DNA of 30,026 bases, taken from the IMG/VR virus record IMGVR_UViG_3300040801_001133, positions 64,001 through 94,026 of that record; one strand, written 5' to 3'. Shown here one piece after another: positions 7,646 through 13,490 of this stretch. Positions within the stretch are counted from its first letter, which is position 1. Every line of letters starts with the position of its first letter. This DNA is from a virus. The position numbers and the translations under genes were made by a program. The notes beneath the pieces were generated by a model that saw only the letters and a program-made list of their open reading frames with translations, had not been told where the DNA came from and did not search any database.

Positions 7646-7733
7646 AATAAAAATAAAAGAGGAAAGTGCGAGCTAAAAAACCAATTACTCAATCAAACTT
7701 ACACCCAAATAAACCCGCTCAAGCACTTTCCTC
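7646..7733 (-). terminator. long-loop hairpin overlapping a stop codon, with U-run
   Basis: GAGGAAAGTGC pairs perfectly with GCACTTTCCTC (11 bp), continued by GAGC/GCTC across a 2-nt bulge. The loop is about 43 nt and is followed on the minus strand by TTTTATTTTTATT. The first arm lies in the last codons of the 75-residue gene. It looks like a terminator except for the unusually long loop. Confidence 0.6.
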
Positions 7734-7946
7734 ACTGTTTTTAACAGTCTTATTTATTTTTAGTTTAGTCTGATTCTTGTTATGCCATTCTTGATAACCA
7801 GGACAATTTCTATCTTTGGGATCAGATACTATTTCACAAGGGAAAGAAGAAGATAGTCCACAAAGAGAACATTTCTCTTTACTTGGGAGATTTTGGTTCT
7901 CTCCGCTTAACCATCCTATACTTTTTTCTTGGGTCATATGTTCCAT
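7719..7946 (-). CDS. small Cys-containing protein, possible zinc ribbon
   Basis: 75 residues from ATG 7946, or 72 from ATG 7937. It contains CSLCG (CxxC), then single cysteines at FPCE and RNCPGYQEW, which could bind one zinc. The tail is basic and Asn-rich. It overlaps the 136-residue gene upstream by 68 bp in another frame, and its 3' end forms one arm of a long-loop terminator-like hairpin. Function unknown. Confidence 0.6.
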   Translation of the reverse strand: MEHMTQEKSIGWLSGENQNLPSKEKCSLCGLSSSFPCEIVSDPKDRNCPGYQEWHNKNQTKLKINKTVKNSEESA

Positions 7947-8289
7947 AGCTTAAAGGTAATACTCCATCAACTCTAGGGGATTTAAGATATTTTCCAGGAA
8001 CCCCTGGTATATCCCAAATCCCCTTATCGTTCATGTATTTAACTAAATCTTTATAATACTTATCTTCTAGTCTTTGTTCTTCTAGCCTTTCTTTTTTGGC
8101 TTGATTATCCAGTCTTGTTTTCTTTTCATTGGCTAGTTTATTAAGTTCTTTTGTATTAATAGTTCCTTTAGTTCTTTTCTTTCTTGGTTTTTTAACTACA
8201 GGAGTAGAATCACCAAAAGAAGCTAGAACTAAGTATACTATAATACAAGAGAAAGGAAGAAATAAAATGTATGCTAAAAGATAATTCAT
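7879..8289 (-). CDS. membrane-anchored protein with basic coiled coil
   Basis: 136 residues. One N-terminal membrane segment (LLAYILFLPFSCIIVYLVLASF) is followed by a Lys/Arg-rich linker (KKPRKKRTKGT), a charged helix of about 45 residues likely to form a coiled coil, and a folded tail ending in KRREPKSPK. Positive-inside charge predicts a cytoplasmic C-terminus. No known family. It is followed by the small cysteine protein gene in an overlapping frame. Confidence 0.65.
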   Translation of the reverse strand: MNYLLAYILFLPFSCIIVYLVLASFGDSTPVVKKPRKKRTKGTINTKELNKLANEKKTRLDNQAKKERLEEQRLEDKYYKDLVKYMNDKGIWDIPGVPGKYLKSPRVDGVLPLSYGTYDPRKKYRMVKRREPKSPK

Positions 8290-8300
8290 AATTTACTATT

Positions 8301-8507
8301 TTATGAAGAAAAGCAGAATACTCTACCCATGTAAGTTACAATCACGTTATGATTGATGATCTCACGTAAATCTTGAGTGGAAAGGTCTTTAATCTCCTGT
8401 GTAGTATAAATAGTAACTTCCCCAAAATCAGGGAAGTCAGTATTACGACACACATTAAAAATAATTTCTAGAAGCTGGTTACGCTTCATATTTAATAAAG
8501 ATTTCAT
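8301..8507 (-). CDS. small hypothetical protein
   Basis: 68 residues (62 if started at ATG 8489). Mixed alpha/beta with no membrane segment or motif. It sits between tRNA-Lys and the 136-residue membrane protein gene, 11 bp upstream of the latter, and is likely cotranscribed with both. Confidence 0.6.
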   Translation of the reverse strand: MKSLLNMKRNQLLEIIFNVCRNTDFPDFGEVTIYTTQEIKDLSTQDLREIINHNVIVTYMGRVFCFSS

Positions 8508-8538
8508 CTTTTGTGTTTTTGATGATGAATTAATGTTG

Positions 8539-8613
8539 TTCTCCCGGAAAGATTTGAACTTTCGATCCTCGCATTAAAAGTGCGATGCTTTAGGCCAACT
8601 AAGCTACGGAGGA
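8539..8613 (-). tRNA. tRNA-Lys(UUU)
   Basis: 75 nt. Anticodon arm TCGCA-CTTTTAA-TGCGA, T-arm GAAAG-TTCAAAT-CTTTC. Acceptor TCCTCCG/CGGGAGA has a C3-A70 mismatch and a wobble. Discriminator A then C, no CCA. Confidence 0.92.
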
Positions 8614-8628
8614 ATAATGGGTTTTATA

Positions 8629-9060
8629 TTATTTTAGATCAGCATACCATTTAAAGGTTTTAGCTGTTCTTCTTCTGTGGCAATTAGCACATACTATTTC
8701 ACATTTTTTAATCTCATTTTTGAGAGACTTCATAGAATATCCTACTATCATTTTAGATATATCTTTAACTTTATCTTTTATATGGTCAAATTCTAGTACT
8801 ATTGGGTCTGAAATGCCACAATCTATACAACATGAGTTCAAAAGAAGATTATAAACATATTCTCTATTTCTTTTATAATACTTCTCTCTGTTTAGAGAAG
8901 TGTTTTTTATATGTTTATCTTTATTTTTCTGGTAGTATTTTTTAGAGGCTTTATTACTACATATCCTACATATTCTTTGCAGTCCGTCTGGATTAGAAGA
9001 TTTTAAATTAAAATCTTTAGGTTGTTTCTTGATCTTGCAAACGCTACATGTTTTATTCAT
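8629..9060 (-). CDS. HNH endonuclease with N-terminal zinc finger
   Basis: 143 residues. An N-terminal zinc-binding pair of CxxC knuckles (C5/C8 and C31/C34) is followed by a basic Tyr/Lys-rich helix. The HNH nuclease domain has LEFDHIK with D92-H93 and CEIVCANCHRRRT near 120-132, plus a structural zinc site (CIDCG with CANCH). This is the free-standing phage HNH type, which cuts tRNA or phage target sites to spread. It lies between tRNA-Lys and tRNA-Gln with no sign of an intron around it. Confidence 0.9.
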   Translation of the reverse strand: MNKTCSVCKIKKQPKDFNLKSSNPDGLQRICRICSNKASKKYYQKNKDKHIKNTSLNREKYYKRNREYVYNLLLNSCCIDCGISDPIVLEFDHIKDKVKDISKMIVGYSMKSLKNEIKKCEIVCANCHRRRTAKTFKWYADLK

Positions 9061-9137
9061 ATCTCTATTTTACTCAAAGATATAGGTTTTTAACCCAATA
9101 GACAAATTAAAAACCAGATGAGCTAAGAGGGAATATG

Positions 9138-9209
9138 TACGGAAAGCAGGACTCGAACCTTGAACGACAGAACCAAAATCTGTTGTGTTGCCAATTACAC
9201 CATACCCCA
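9138..9209 (-). tRNA. tRNA-Gln(UUG), degenerate acceptor and T-stem
   Basis: Anticodon arm ACAGA-TTTTGGT-TCTGT and D-arm GTGT..ACAC are intact. The T-stem CAAGG/CCTGC has two mismatches, and the acceptor TGGGGTA against TTTCCGT has about three. It is either a decaying gene, a tRNA repaired or edited after transcription, or host-dependent. U72-A73-C74 as in several other tRNAs here. Confidence 0.7.
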
Positions 9210-9214
9210 ATATG

Positions 9215-9288
9215 CTCTTCTTCTAGGACTCGAACCTAAGACCATCACCTTAACAGGGTGCCGCTCTAACCAACTGAGCTAAAGAAGA
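9215..9288 (-). tRNA. tRNA-Asn(GUU)
   Basis: 74 nt. Perfect acceptor TCTTCTT/AAGAAGA, D-stem GCTC/GAGC, anticodon loop CTGTTAA, T-arm TTAGG-TTCGAGT-CCTAG. Discriminator G then C. Confidence 0.94.
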
Positions 9289-9296
9289 GTATAAAA

Positions 9297-9392
9297 TTAA
9301 TTCAATCTAATAAGATTAAATCTATCCCCCTTTGGAATAATACATTTAAATATTACCCCGTTATATCTAAACATATATTCTAACTCACTCAT
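9297..9392 (-). CDS. 31-residue peptide
   Basis: ATG at 9392 overlaps the stop of the 64-residue gene (ATGAGTGA), a sign of translational coupling. The product is mixed hydrophobic and basic (MSELEYMFRYNGVIFKCIIPKGD...). No family recognised. Support comes from the overlap and position only. Confidence 0.4.
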   Translation of the reverse strand: MSELEYMFRYNGVIFKCIIPKGDRFNLIRLN

Positions 9393-9579
9393 AGAATATG
9401 ACATATATAATTCTTTGCAAGGTTAAAATTAGAATAGATAAGGTTATTAGCCCTATTCCCATTTTTCCTATATACAGTATGCCTTCAATTAATTTAGTGG
9501 GACTGAATAGTACTATAATAAATCCTAACAAAAAAATGAGTATAGATATTATTGTACTCTTTGTGTGTAATATTTCCAT
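9385..9579 (-). CDS. small two-segment membrane protein
   Basis: 64 residues from ATG 9579; an upstream in-frame extension would run through tRNA-Phe and is rejected. Two hydrophobic segments (IISILIFLLGFIIVLF and MGIGLITLSILILTL) flank a short loop. Function unknown. It lies between tRNA-Phe and a coupled 31-residue peptide. Confidence 0.65.
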   Translation of the reverse strand: MEILHTKSTIISILIFLLGFIIVLFSPTKLIEGILYIGKMGIGLITLSILILTLQRIIYVIFYE

Positions 9580-9596
9580 ATTAATATATTTATATG

Positions 9597-9669
9597 TGAT
9601 AGCAGGTGGATTTGAACCACCGACACCTACGGCTTCAACGTAGTGCTCTACCAACTGAGCTATACTGTC
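9597..9669 (-). tRNA. tRNA-Phe(GAA)
   Basis: 73 nt. Anticodon arm CTACG-TTGAAGC-CGTAG, T-arm GGTGG-TTCAAAT-CCACC. Acceptor GACAGTA/TGCTATC has a C3-A70 mismatch and a wobble. Discriminator A then C. Confidence 0.94.
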
Positions 9670-9678
9670 CAATAATTG

Positions 9679-9750
9679 CTGGCCCACTAAGAGTCGAACT
9701 TAGAACAAAGGTTTTGGAGACCTCCATGTTGCCAATTACACCATGAACCA
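9679..9750 (-). tRNA. tRNA-Trp(CCA)
   Basis: 72 nt. Acceptor TGGTTCA/TGGGCCA with two wobbles, anticodon arm GAGGT-CTCCAAA-ACCTT, T-arm CTAAG-TTCGACT-CTTAG. Discriminator G then C. Confidence 0.93.
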
Positions 9751-9785
9751 ATAAAGACACAACCGAATATAAAATAATAATTAGT

Positions 9786-9930
9786 CACCCCTTACCCTCT
9801 TCGATAAGAGTTATCTATATCTAGAAATGTCTACCATACAAAAGAGTAAACTAGGCTCTTCTTCCTAGTTGTATGGTACAGAGCCACTGTTTCTTACTTT
9901 CAATAAAGAACAGAATCATGGTTGATTATC
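9786..9930 (-). other. structured non-coding segment between two tRNAs
   Basis: No gene is visible. On the minus strand it can fold into AACAG/CTGTT-type, AGCCA/TGGCT-like, and a large TACCATACAA/TTGTATGGTA stem that encloses and overlaps AACTAGG/CCTAGTT, followed by CTCTT-ATCG-AAGAG. The density of inverted repeats suggests a structured RNA of about 145 nt or a precursor spacer. No known family recognised. Confidence 0.4.
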
Positions 9931-9932
9931 TG

Positions 9933-10018
9933 TAGCGAAAGTGGGACTCGGACCCACACAAGCATTAGATGTCTCTAGGTTATGAGCCTAGCATGTTAAC
10001 CAGTTACACTATTTCGCA
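9933..10018 (-). tRNA. tRNA with CAU anticodon and long variable region
   Basis: 86 nt. Anticodon arm CTAGG-CTCATAA-CCTAG, T-arm GTGGG-TCCGAGT-CCCAC, acceptor GCGAAA/TTTCGC. The first pair is U1-U72, unpaired. The variable region has 17 nt (44-48 normally has 4-5), which is class II-like and unusual for a Met or Ile tRNA. Charging identity cannot be settled by reading. Confidence 0.8.
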
Positions 10019-10021
10019 ATA

Positions 10022-10555
10022 TTATTTGTTTACTGAGTACCCATTTTTAATAAGTACTTTTTTACATAGTTCAATATATTCATTTAAAAACATTTTTCCT
10101 TTACTCATATTGGCCTTTCTTGTAGTTAATCCCATATTATCTATAGTGTTGTCTCCGCCCTCACATACAGGTATAATATGATCTAAAGAATAGGTACTAG
10201 GTTTTAATAAATCTATCTTGTCCCCCGTTAAATAACAATAAGGATTTTTGGACAACTTCTCTACTAATTCTTTTGTAGTAAAAATATTATCCCTGCCGTC
10301 TAAGTACACCCCACTTATACCTCTCTTTCTTTGAAAGTCTCTACACTTATTAGTTAACTTCTTTCTGGCCTTAAATTTGCCTAATTTAACAACTAAAGGT
10401 CTATTGTTTCTATTATCTTTTCTTCTTTGAGCAGATTTTTGTTTTTGTCCGGGTCCACAGTGATAAGAGACCGTCCCCTTAGAACAACCAATAGCATCTA
10501 CTATTTCATTATAAGTTTTACCTTCAGCTCTTAATTTTAATATTTTTTCTTTCAT
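10022..10555 (-). CDS. HNH homing endonuclease with N-terminal HTH
   Basis: 177 residues from ATG 10555; the longer upstream frame runs through tRNA-Ser and is rejected. The first 30 residues form a helix-turn-helix of the resolvase/IS-repeat type (ILKLRAEGKTYNEIVDAIGCSKGTVSYH). The HNH domain follows: CYLTGDKIDLLKP, YSLDHIIPVCEGGDNTIDNMGLTTRKANMSKG, with the DH pair and the second-strand N. It lies between tRNA-Met/CAU and tRNA-Ser. A strong hairpin lies 8 nt before the start codon and may limit translation. Confidence 0.9.
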   Translation of the reverse strand: MKEKILKLRAEGKTYNEIVDAIGCSKGTVSYHCGPGQKQKSAQRRKDNRNNRPLVVKLGKFKARKKLTNKCRDFQRKRGISGVYLDGRDNIFTTKELVEKLSKNPYCYLTGDKIDLLKPSTYSLDHIIPVCEGGDNTIDNMGLTTRKANMSKGKMFLNEYIELCKKVLIKNGYSVNK

Positions 10556-10563
10556 ACATAAAT

Positions 10564-10600
10564 AAGTTCGAGACAAATTTAGTATAAATGTCTCGAACTT
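10564..10600 (-). promoter_or_regulatory. strong hairpin just upstream of HNH start
   Basis: AAGTTCGAGACA pairs perfectly with TGTCTCGAACTT (12 bp), with an AT-rich loop that can pair further. On the minus strand it lies between the tRNA-Ser 3' end (10606) and the HNH start codon (10555). It could be a tRNA 3' boundary, a weak terminator or a translational brake on the endonuclease. Confidence 0.6.
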
Positions 10601-10605
10601 GCAAG

Positions 10606-10688
10606 CGGTGAGTAAAAGAATCGAACTTTTATCCCGAAGGATAGTACGGTTTTCAAGACCGCTTGAGCACCATTGCTCACTACTCACC
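10606..10688 (-). tRNA. tRNA-Ser(UGA)
   Basis: 83 nt class II. Acceptor GGTGAGT/ACTCACC perfect, anticodon arm GCGGT-CTTGAAA-ACCGT, variable arm TATCC-TTCG-GGATA, T-arm AAAAG-TTCGATT-CTTTT. Discriminator G then C. Confidence 0.95.
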
Positions 10689-10712
10689 TAATATACACTA
10701 TGTCAAAGATCG

Positions 10713-10794
10713 TACCTAATATAGGACTCGAACCTATACGCCTTACGGCACTGCATCCTAAGTGCAGCGGGTCTACCAATTCCCCCAATTAGGC
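10713..10794 (-). tRNA. tRNA-Leu(UAG)
   Basis: 82 nt class II. Anticodon arm CTGCA-CTTAGGA-TGCAG, variable arm TGCCGTAAGGCG, T-arm TATAG-GTTCGAG-type with CTATA. Acceptor GCCTAAT/ATTAGGT has G1-U72. Discriminator A then C. Confidence 0.93.
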
Positions 10795-10817
10795 AATAAT
10801 AACACAAATATATATAA

Positions 10818-10932
10818 AACTTAAGCACTAAACAAGATATGTAACATGGATAAGCCTCATTGTTATTTAAAACAGTTACAAGATTTAAAAAAGTCCTCTT
10901 TAACTTTTTCTTGTTGTCTTTGTGCTTAAGTT
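10818..10932 (-). terminator. long-loop hairpin at a gene end
   Basis: AACTTAAGCAC pairs perfectly with GTGCTTAAGTT (11 bp) across a loop of about 93 nt, followed on the minus strand by TTTTATATATATTT. The first arm overlaps the stop of the 82-residue gene. Same design as the elements at 7646, 14993 and 16486. No gene lies in the loop. Confidence 0.5.
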
Positions 10933-11174
10933 AATATAATTAATCCTAGCAAAATAGAAAGAACATTTACCATTAGTAAGTTGAATACTAATAGTATAAG
11001 ATTTGACTTAATACCACTTTTAGCTTTAATTGCAGTTTTGTTATTCTCTCCTAATAAATCAGTACTTACTGATCTTAAAGAAATAAAAGTGCATAAATGT
11101 TTTACGTTTATAGCTAAAATAATTATGTGTCCTATTAAAACAATACATATTGCACAAAACATTAAAATATTCAT
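10926..11174 (-). CDS. small membrane protein, two segments
   Basis: 82 residues. Membrane segments near residues 2-23 (ILMFCAICIVLIGHIIILAI) and 58-80 (LILLVFNLLMVNVLSILLGLII) are separated by a basic cytoplasmic-type loop (KTAIKAKSGIKS). No family recognised. Located between tRNA-CAU and tRNA-Leu(UAG). Confidence 0.65.
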   Translation of the reverse strand: MNILMFCAICIVLIGHIIILAINVKHLCTFISLRSVSTDLLGENNKTAIKAKSGIKSNLILLVFNLLMVNVLSILLGLIILT

Positions 11175-11202
11175 AATATTTTATTTAGTTAGTTTTCAAA
11201 TG

Positions 11203-11275
11203 TGGACCCACCTGGATTTGAACCAGGGACCTACCCGTTATGAGCGGGGTGCTCTAACCACTGAGCTATGGGTCC
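11203..11275 (-). tRNA. tRNA-Ile2 or tRNA-Met (CAU)
   Basis: 73 nt. Perfect acceptor GGACCCA/TGGGTCC, D-stem GCTC/GAGC, anticodon arm CCCCG-CTCATAA-CGGGT, T-arm CCTGG-TTCAAAT-CCAGG. The body resembles bacterial tRNA-Ile(CAU), whose C34 is modified to lysidine. This is a better guess than elongator Met but is not proven. Discriminator A then C. Confidence 0.9.
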
Positions 11276-11282
11276 TAAAAAA

Positions 11283-11558
11283 CTAGTCAGATAAAAGTAG
11301 ACAGAAAAAAGGTGTTCCTATCAACACTATTAATATAGTTGTTAAAATACTTTCAATTGAACTATACTTTTTTCTACTGTAGTAGTAGTCGTACACTACT
11401 TGATTACTATCAAGTAAGTATACTTTATTATCCACAACAGCTATTTGTACAGTGTCTATGTTATTTAATACTTCTAAAGTAGTATCCTTTTCAGGATTTA
11501 CTTCTGGAGTACCACAAGATGTTATAAGTAATAGTACTAATAAAATTAGATATTTCAT
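11283..11558 (-). CDS. putative lipoprotein with C-terminal membrane segment
   Basis: 91 residues. Signal peptide MKYLILLVLLLITSC ends in a lipobox (LITSC) with the lipidated cysteine at residue 15. A short extracytoplasmic region follows (TPEVNPEKDTTLEVLNNIDTVQIAVVDNKVYLLD). A second hydrophobic segment near the C-terminus (ILTTILIVLIGTPFFCLLL) would cross the membrane again. Phage lipoproteins can act in superinfection exclusion or as outer spanins, but no such motif is specific here. It lies 5 bp from the upstream 61-residue membrane protein gene, so the two may work together. Confidence 0.7.
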   Translation of the reverse strand: MKYLILLVLLLITSCGTPEVNPEKDTTLEVLNNIDTVQIAVVDNKVYLLDSNQVVYDYYYSRKKYSSIESILTTILIVLIGTPFFCLLLSD

Positions 11559-11563
11559 AATTT

Positions 11564-11749
11564 TTATCTTTTAGATATTGATAATATGGTGACTAGTAAT
11601 ACAATTAAAGGCCAAACTGCGCATATAATTAATATACTTATTGGGTGACCATGCCATTTGTTAACGTCTGCATTTTCTATAATACGGATAAGAAAATACA
11701 TATTAATTGCACCTAATATATATAATAATAATAATGAGTAGAATAACAT
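11564..11749 (-). CDS. small two-segment membrane protein
   Basis: 61 residues, almost all hydrophobic: LFYSLLLLYILGAINMYFLI, a short polar loop (ENADVNKWHGHP), then ISILIICAVWPLIVLLVTIL and a basic end SKR. It is followed after 5 bp by the lipoprotein gene. Membrane topology is clear, function is unknown. Confidence 0.65.
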   Translation of the reverse strand: MLFYSLLLLYILGAINMYFLIRIIENADVNKWHGHPISILIICAVWPLIVLLVTILSISKR

Positions 11750-11825
11750 AATGGTTATTTTAATTTATTAAATGTACTCCGAACGGGAATCGAACCCGTA
11801 CTCTCAGTACTGAGAACTGGATTTT

Positions 11826-12595
11826 CTTACCAACTACAATTTTCACTGCTATCTATCTTAGATATTTGTGGTCTGGACTTTCTCTTCAACTTTAGCATCA
11901 CCTATTAAGTTGTCCACTGTTAAGTCTCTACACCTTCCTTGAACCAAGGCTTGGCTCGGGATTGTCATCAGCATTACCTGTTAAGATTTCCCCGAATTTA
12001 ATGGATTCTACTTCAGAAATTTCTTCCTGAGCACTCAAATTTATGTTTCTACCTCTATAGTTATCTGTTTGGGCATGGCAATTAGGACAAACAATTTGAA
12101 GATTTTCTAATCTGTGATCAGTTTTAACACCATTTACATGATGCAATTCTAATGGTATTGGATTAGATAACCATTCGGTTAAATTACAACATTCACAACG
12201 CTTCTCTTTAATGTTTTCATTAAACAATCTTATTTTGAGCTTGCTGCTCTGATAAGTTGAATATTCTACCATTATTTCGGAGAGAGGCATAGCGGGGTTT
12301 GGTTTAAACTTTAAACCAACATTCCAACCTTGTCCCCTAAAGTGAGAAGTATCTAATTGCTGTTTCTTAATCTTGTTCTTTAAAGTAGAATAGTTTCCAC
12401 CGACCACTTTTAACCCTAATTCCCTCAAACATTCAGCATAACTGTAAGAATTCTTTACTATTTCTTTTAAATTTGTATACTTATTCATAATATATTGTAT
12501 TTTACTACAATATACAAAAATATCTAACATATACAAACTTGTTGGATAGTAATTCTTACAGCTTTACCTTTTCTATAATAGTATTAACAATATCT
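11826..12595 (-). mobile_element. group I self-splicing intron (IC3-like) with HNH gene
   Basis: 770 nt inside tRNA-Leu(UAA). The conserved core is visible in order on the minus strand: P-like TTCGGGGAAATC, Q-like ACAATCCCGAGCCAAGCC, R-like GGAAGGTGTAGAGACTT and S-like GAAGAGAAAGTCCAGACC (P7 pairing AGAGACTT with AAAGTCC). These closely resemble the Anabaena tRNA-Leu intron as I know it. The intron ends in G before exon AAAATCC, as required for 3' splice-site choice. An HNH endonuclease gene occupies the 5' side, and its last codons overlap P and Q. I could not place P1 and the internal guide with confidence. Confidence 0.88.
11928..12488 (-). CDS. intron-encoded HNH homing endonuclease
   Basis: 186 residues from ATG 12488; upstream in-frame codons exist but the MNKYTNLKEIVKNS start fits a domain boundary. 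The N-terminal part (LKEIVKNSYSYAECLRELGLKVVGGNYSTLKNKIK) is an HTH-like segment common in phage HNH enzymes and is followed by HFRGQGWNVG. The HNH domain has CECCNLTEW, LELHHVNGVKTDHRLENLQIVCPNCHAQTDNYRG, with HH and the zinc CxxC and CPNCH. Its 3' end overlaps the catalytic core of the intron, which constrains both sequences. It would cut intronless tRNA-Leu genes to spread the intron. Confidence 0.92.
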   Translation of the reverse strand: MNKYTNLKEIVKNSYSYAECLRELGLKVVGGNYSTLKNKIKKQQLDTSHFRGQGWNVGLKFKPNPAMPLSEIMVEYSTYQSSKLKIRLFNENIKEKRCECCNLTEWLSNPIPLELHHVNGVKTDHRLENLQIVCPNCHAQTDNYRGRNINLSAQEEISEVESIKFGEILTGNADDNPEPSLGSRKV

Positions 12596-12640
12596 AAGTC
12601 CAGCGCGTCTACCAGTTCCGCCATCGGAGCATTAAACAGG

Positions 12641-12661
12641 GGAGTACAACTCCTCCCCTAA
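12641..12661. repeat. GC-rich hairpin upstream of tRNA-Leu(UAA)
   Basis: GGGGAG pairs with CTCCTCCCC around TACAA (one bulge). On the plus strand it is followed by an A-run, and on the minus strand it is preceded by a T-run. It lies 11 nt before the tRNA 5' end, so it may mark the end of the upstream gene transcript or a processing site. Confidence 0.45.
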
Positions 12662-12693
12662 AAAATGATCCACTTATGAATAACTCAAAAACT

Positions 12694-13014
12694 TTATTTA
12701 TGTTCCTGTAGATATTTATGAACAATACTGCTTTGCTTTAAGGAAATATTTTGGATTTCGCTCATTGGGTACAAAGAGATTTTCTCTAGAACAAACTCTT
12801 CACGACCTTCCTTATCAAAGAAGTATTCATAAATAAACACAAACATATTATCTTCAGAGAAGGTAACTACAGAATTTAGAAACTCCTTAAAATATATTTC
12901 CTTATTACCTCGAATAATTGGCTGCATAAGGGTGATAGTACAATACTTAAGCTTATCTATTTCACTTAGTTTGTCTAGTTTAGCACCTATCTTATCTACA
13001 TGTTCAAATGTCAT
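12694..13014 (-). CDS. hypothetical protein
   Basis: 106 residues, soluble, alternating beta-strands (KYCTITLMQPII, MFVFIYEYFFD) and helices. No known motif. It overlaps the upstream 118-residue gene by 11 bp and likely forms a two-gene unit with it under the repeated element at 13391-13443. Confidence 0.7.
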   Translation of the reverse strand: MTFEHVDKIGAKLDKLSEIDKLKYCTITLMQPIIRGNKEIYFKEFLNSVVTFSEDNMFVFIYEYFFDKEGREEFVLEKISLYPMSEIQNISLKQSSIVHKYLQEHK

Positions 13015-13360
13015 TATGAAATTGTTTAATTTGTTTATTTGATTCTTTACGGAAACGGTTAATTTTGTTGTTCTCAGCTTTACGGAGTTTCAAATTATGC
13101 CGAAACATCTGCTCTTCATAAGAGAGTGGTACTTTAGGTCTTACTGAGGACTTTCGGTTACGACTTATAAAGGTCTTTTCAGATACAGGATCAAAGAAAT
13201 ATTTAGATATGGGTTTACCAGTTTTTCTCCATGATGTTTTAATCATGTGGATGGGACCCTCATAGGCATATTCTTCTTTACCTGTATAAACCCCTATTTT
13301 TCTGGCCCCCTTACGGGAAACAGAATATAGATTACCCTGAAATAATACAATAATTTCCAT
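13004..13360 (-). CDS. basic hypothetical protein
   Basis: 118 residues, strongly basic, with Lys/Arg-rich second half (ISRNRKSSVRPK, HNLKLRKAENNKINRFRKESNKQIKQF). The N-terminus looks like a small beta-sheet (EIIVLFQGNLYSVSRKGARKIGVYTGKEEYAYEG). The charge suggests nucleic-acid binding, but no family is recognised. It lies directly downstream of copy 1 of the repeated intergenic element, so it is probably the first gene of its transcript. Confidence 0.7.
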   Translation of the reverse strand: MEIIVLFQGNLYSVSRKGARKIGVYTGKEEYAYEGPIHMIKTSWRKTGKPISKYFFDPVSEKTFISRNRKSSVRPKVPLSYEEQMFRHNLKLRKAENNKINRFRKESNKQIKQFHNDI

Positions 13361-13390
13361 CTTAGTTTATTTAAGATTAATAAATTAAAA

Positions 13391-13443
13391 GAGTTAATAT
13401 CCTAACTAACTCTCCCGAATAAGTGGGGGTCTTTCCTTCAGTG
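13391..13443 (-). promoter_or_regulatory. repeated intergenic element, copy 1, with hairpin
   Basis: Minus strand: ACTGAAGGAAAGACCCCC then ACTTATTCGGGAGAG, followed by hairpin GAGTTA..TAACTC. It matches five copies between 17.8 and 19.1 kb. It lies 31 nt upstream of the 118-residue gene start, as expected for a promoter or 5' UTR element. Confidence 0.7.
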
Positions 13444-13490
13444 TAAAAAAGAAAAATGATATAACCTTTATAGTTACATCATTTTATTGT

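Larger units (their letters stand above)
11775..12630 (-). tRNA. tRNA-Leu(UAA) split by a group I intron
   Basis: Exon 1 is 12596-12630 and exon 2 is 11775-11825 (minus). Joined, they give an 86-nt class II tRNA: acceptor GCTCCGA/TCGGAGT (G1-U72), D-arm GCGGAACTGGTAGACGC, anticodon stem CTGGA/TCCAG, loop CTT-AAAA, variable arm CTCAGTACTGAG, T-arm ACGGG-TTCGATT-CCCGT. The junction between U34 and A35 restores a perfect 7-nt loop with anticodon UAA. This is the same site used by the trnL(UAA) introns of cyanobacteria and plastids. Discriminator A then C. Confidence 0.88.

Noticed and set aside
9580-9687. N-terminal extension of the small membrane protein
   Set aside because: The added codons read through tRNA-Phe, so the internal ATG at 9579 is the real start.
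10556-10687. N-terminal extension of the HNH gene
   Set aside because: The extra codons are the tRNA-Ser gene and a hairpin read in frame; the ATG at 10555 gives a normal HTH start.
10713-10794. Possible suppressor tRNA for UAG recoding
   Set aside because: The anticodon is UAG (reads CUA Leu), not CUA. No tRNA with a stop-reading anticodon was found, and TAG ends real genes here (for example the intron HNH and the 20-residue peptide).
11961-11975. GCTGATGAC in the group I intron as a hammerhead core
   Set aside because: It belongs to the intron P/Q joining region, and the surrounding sequence matches the group I core instead.
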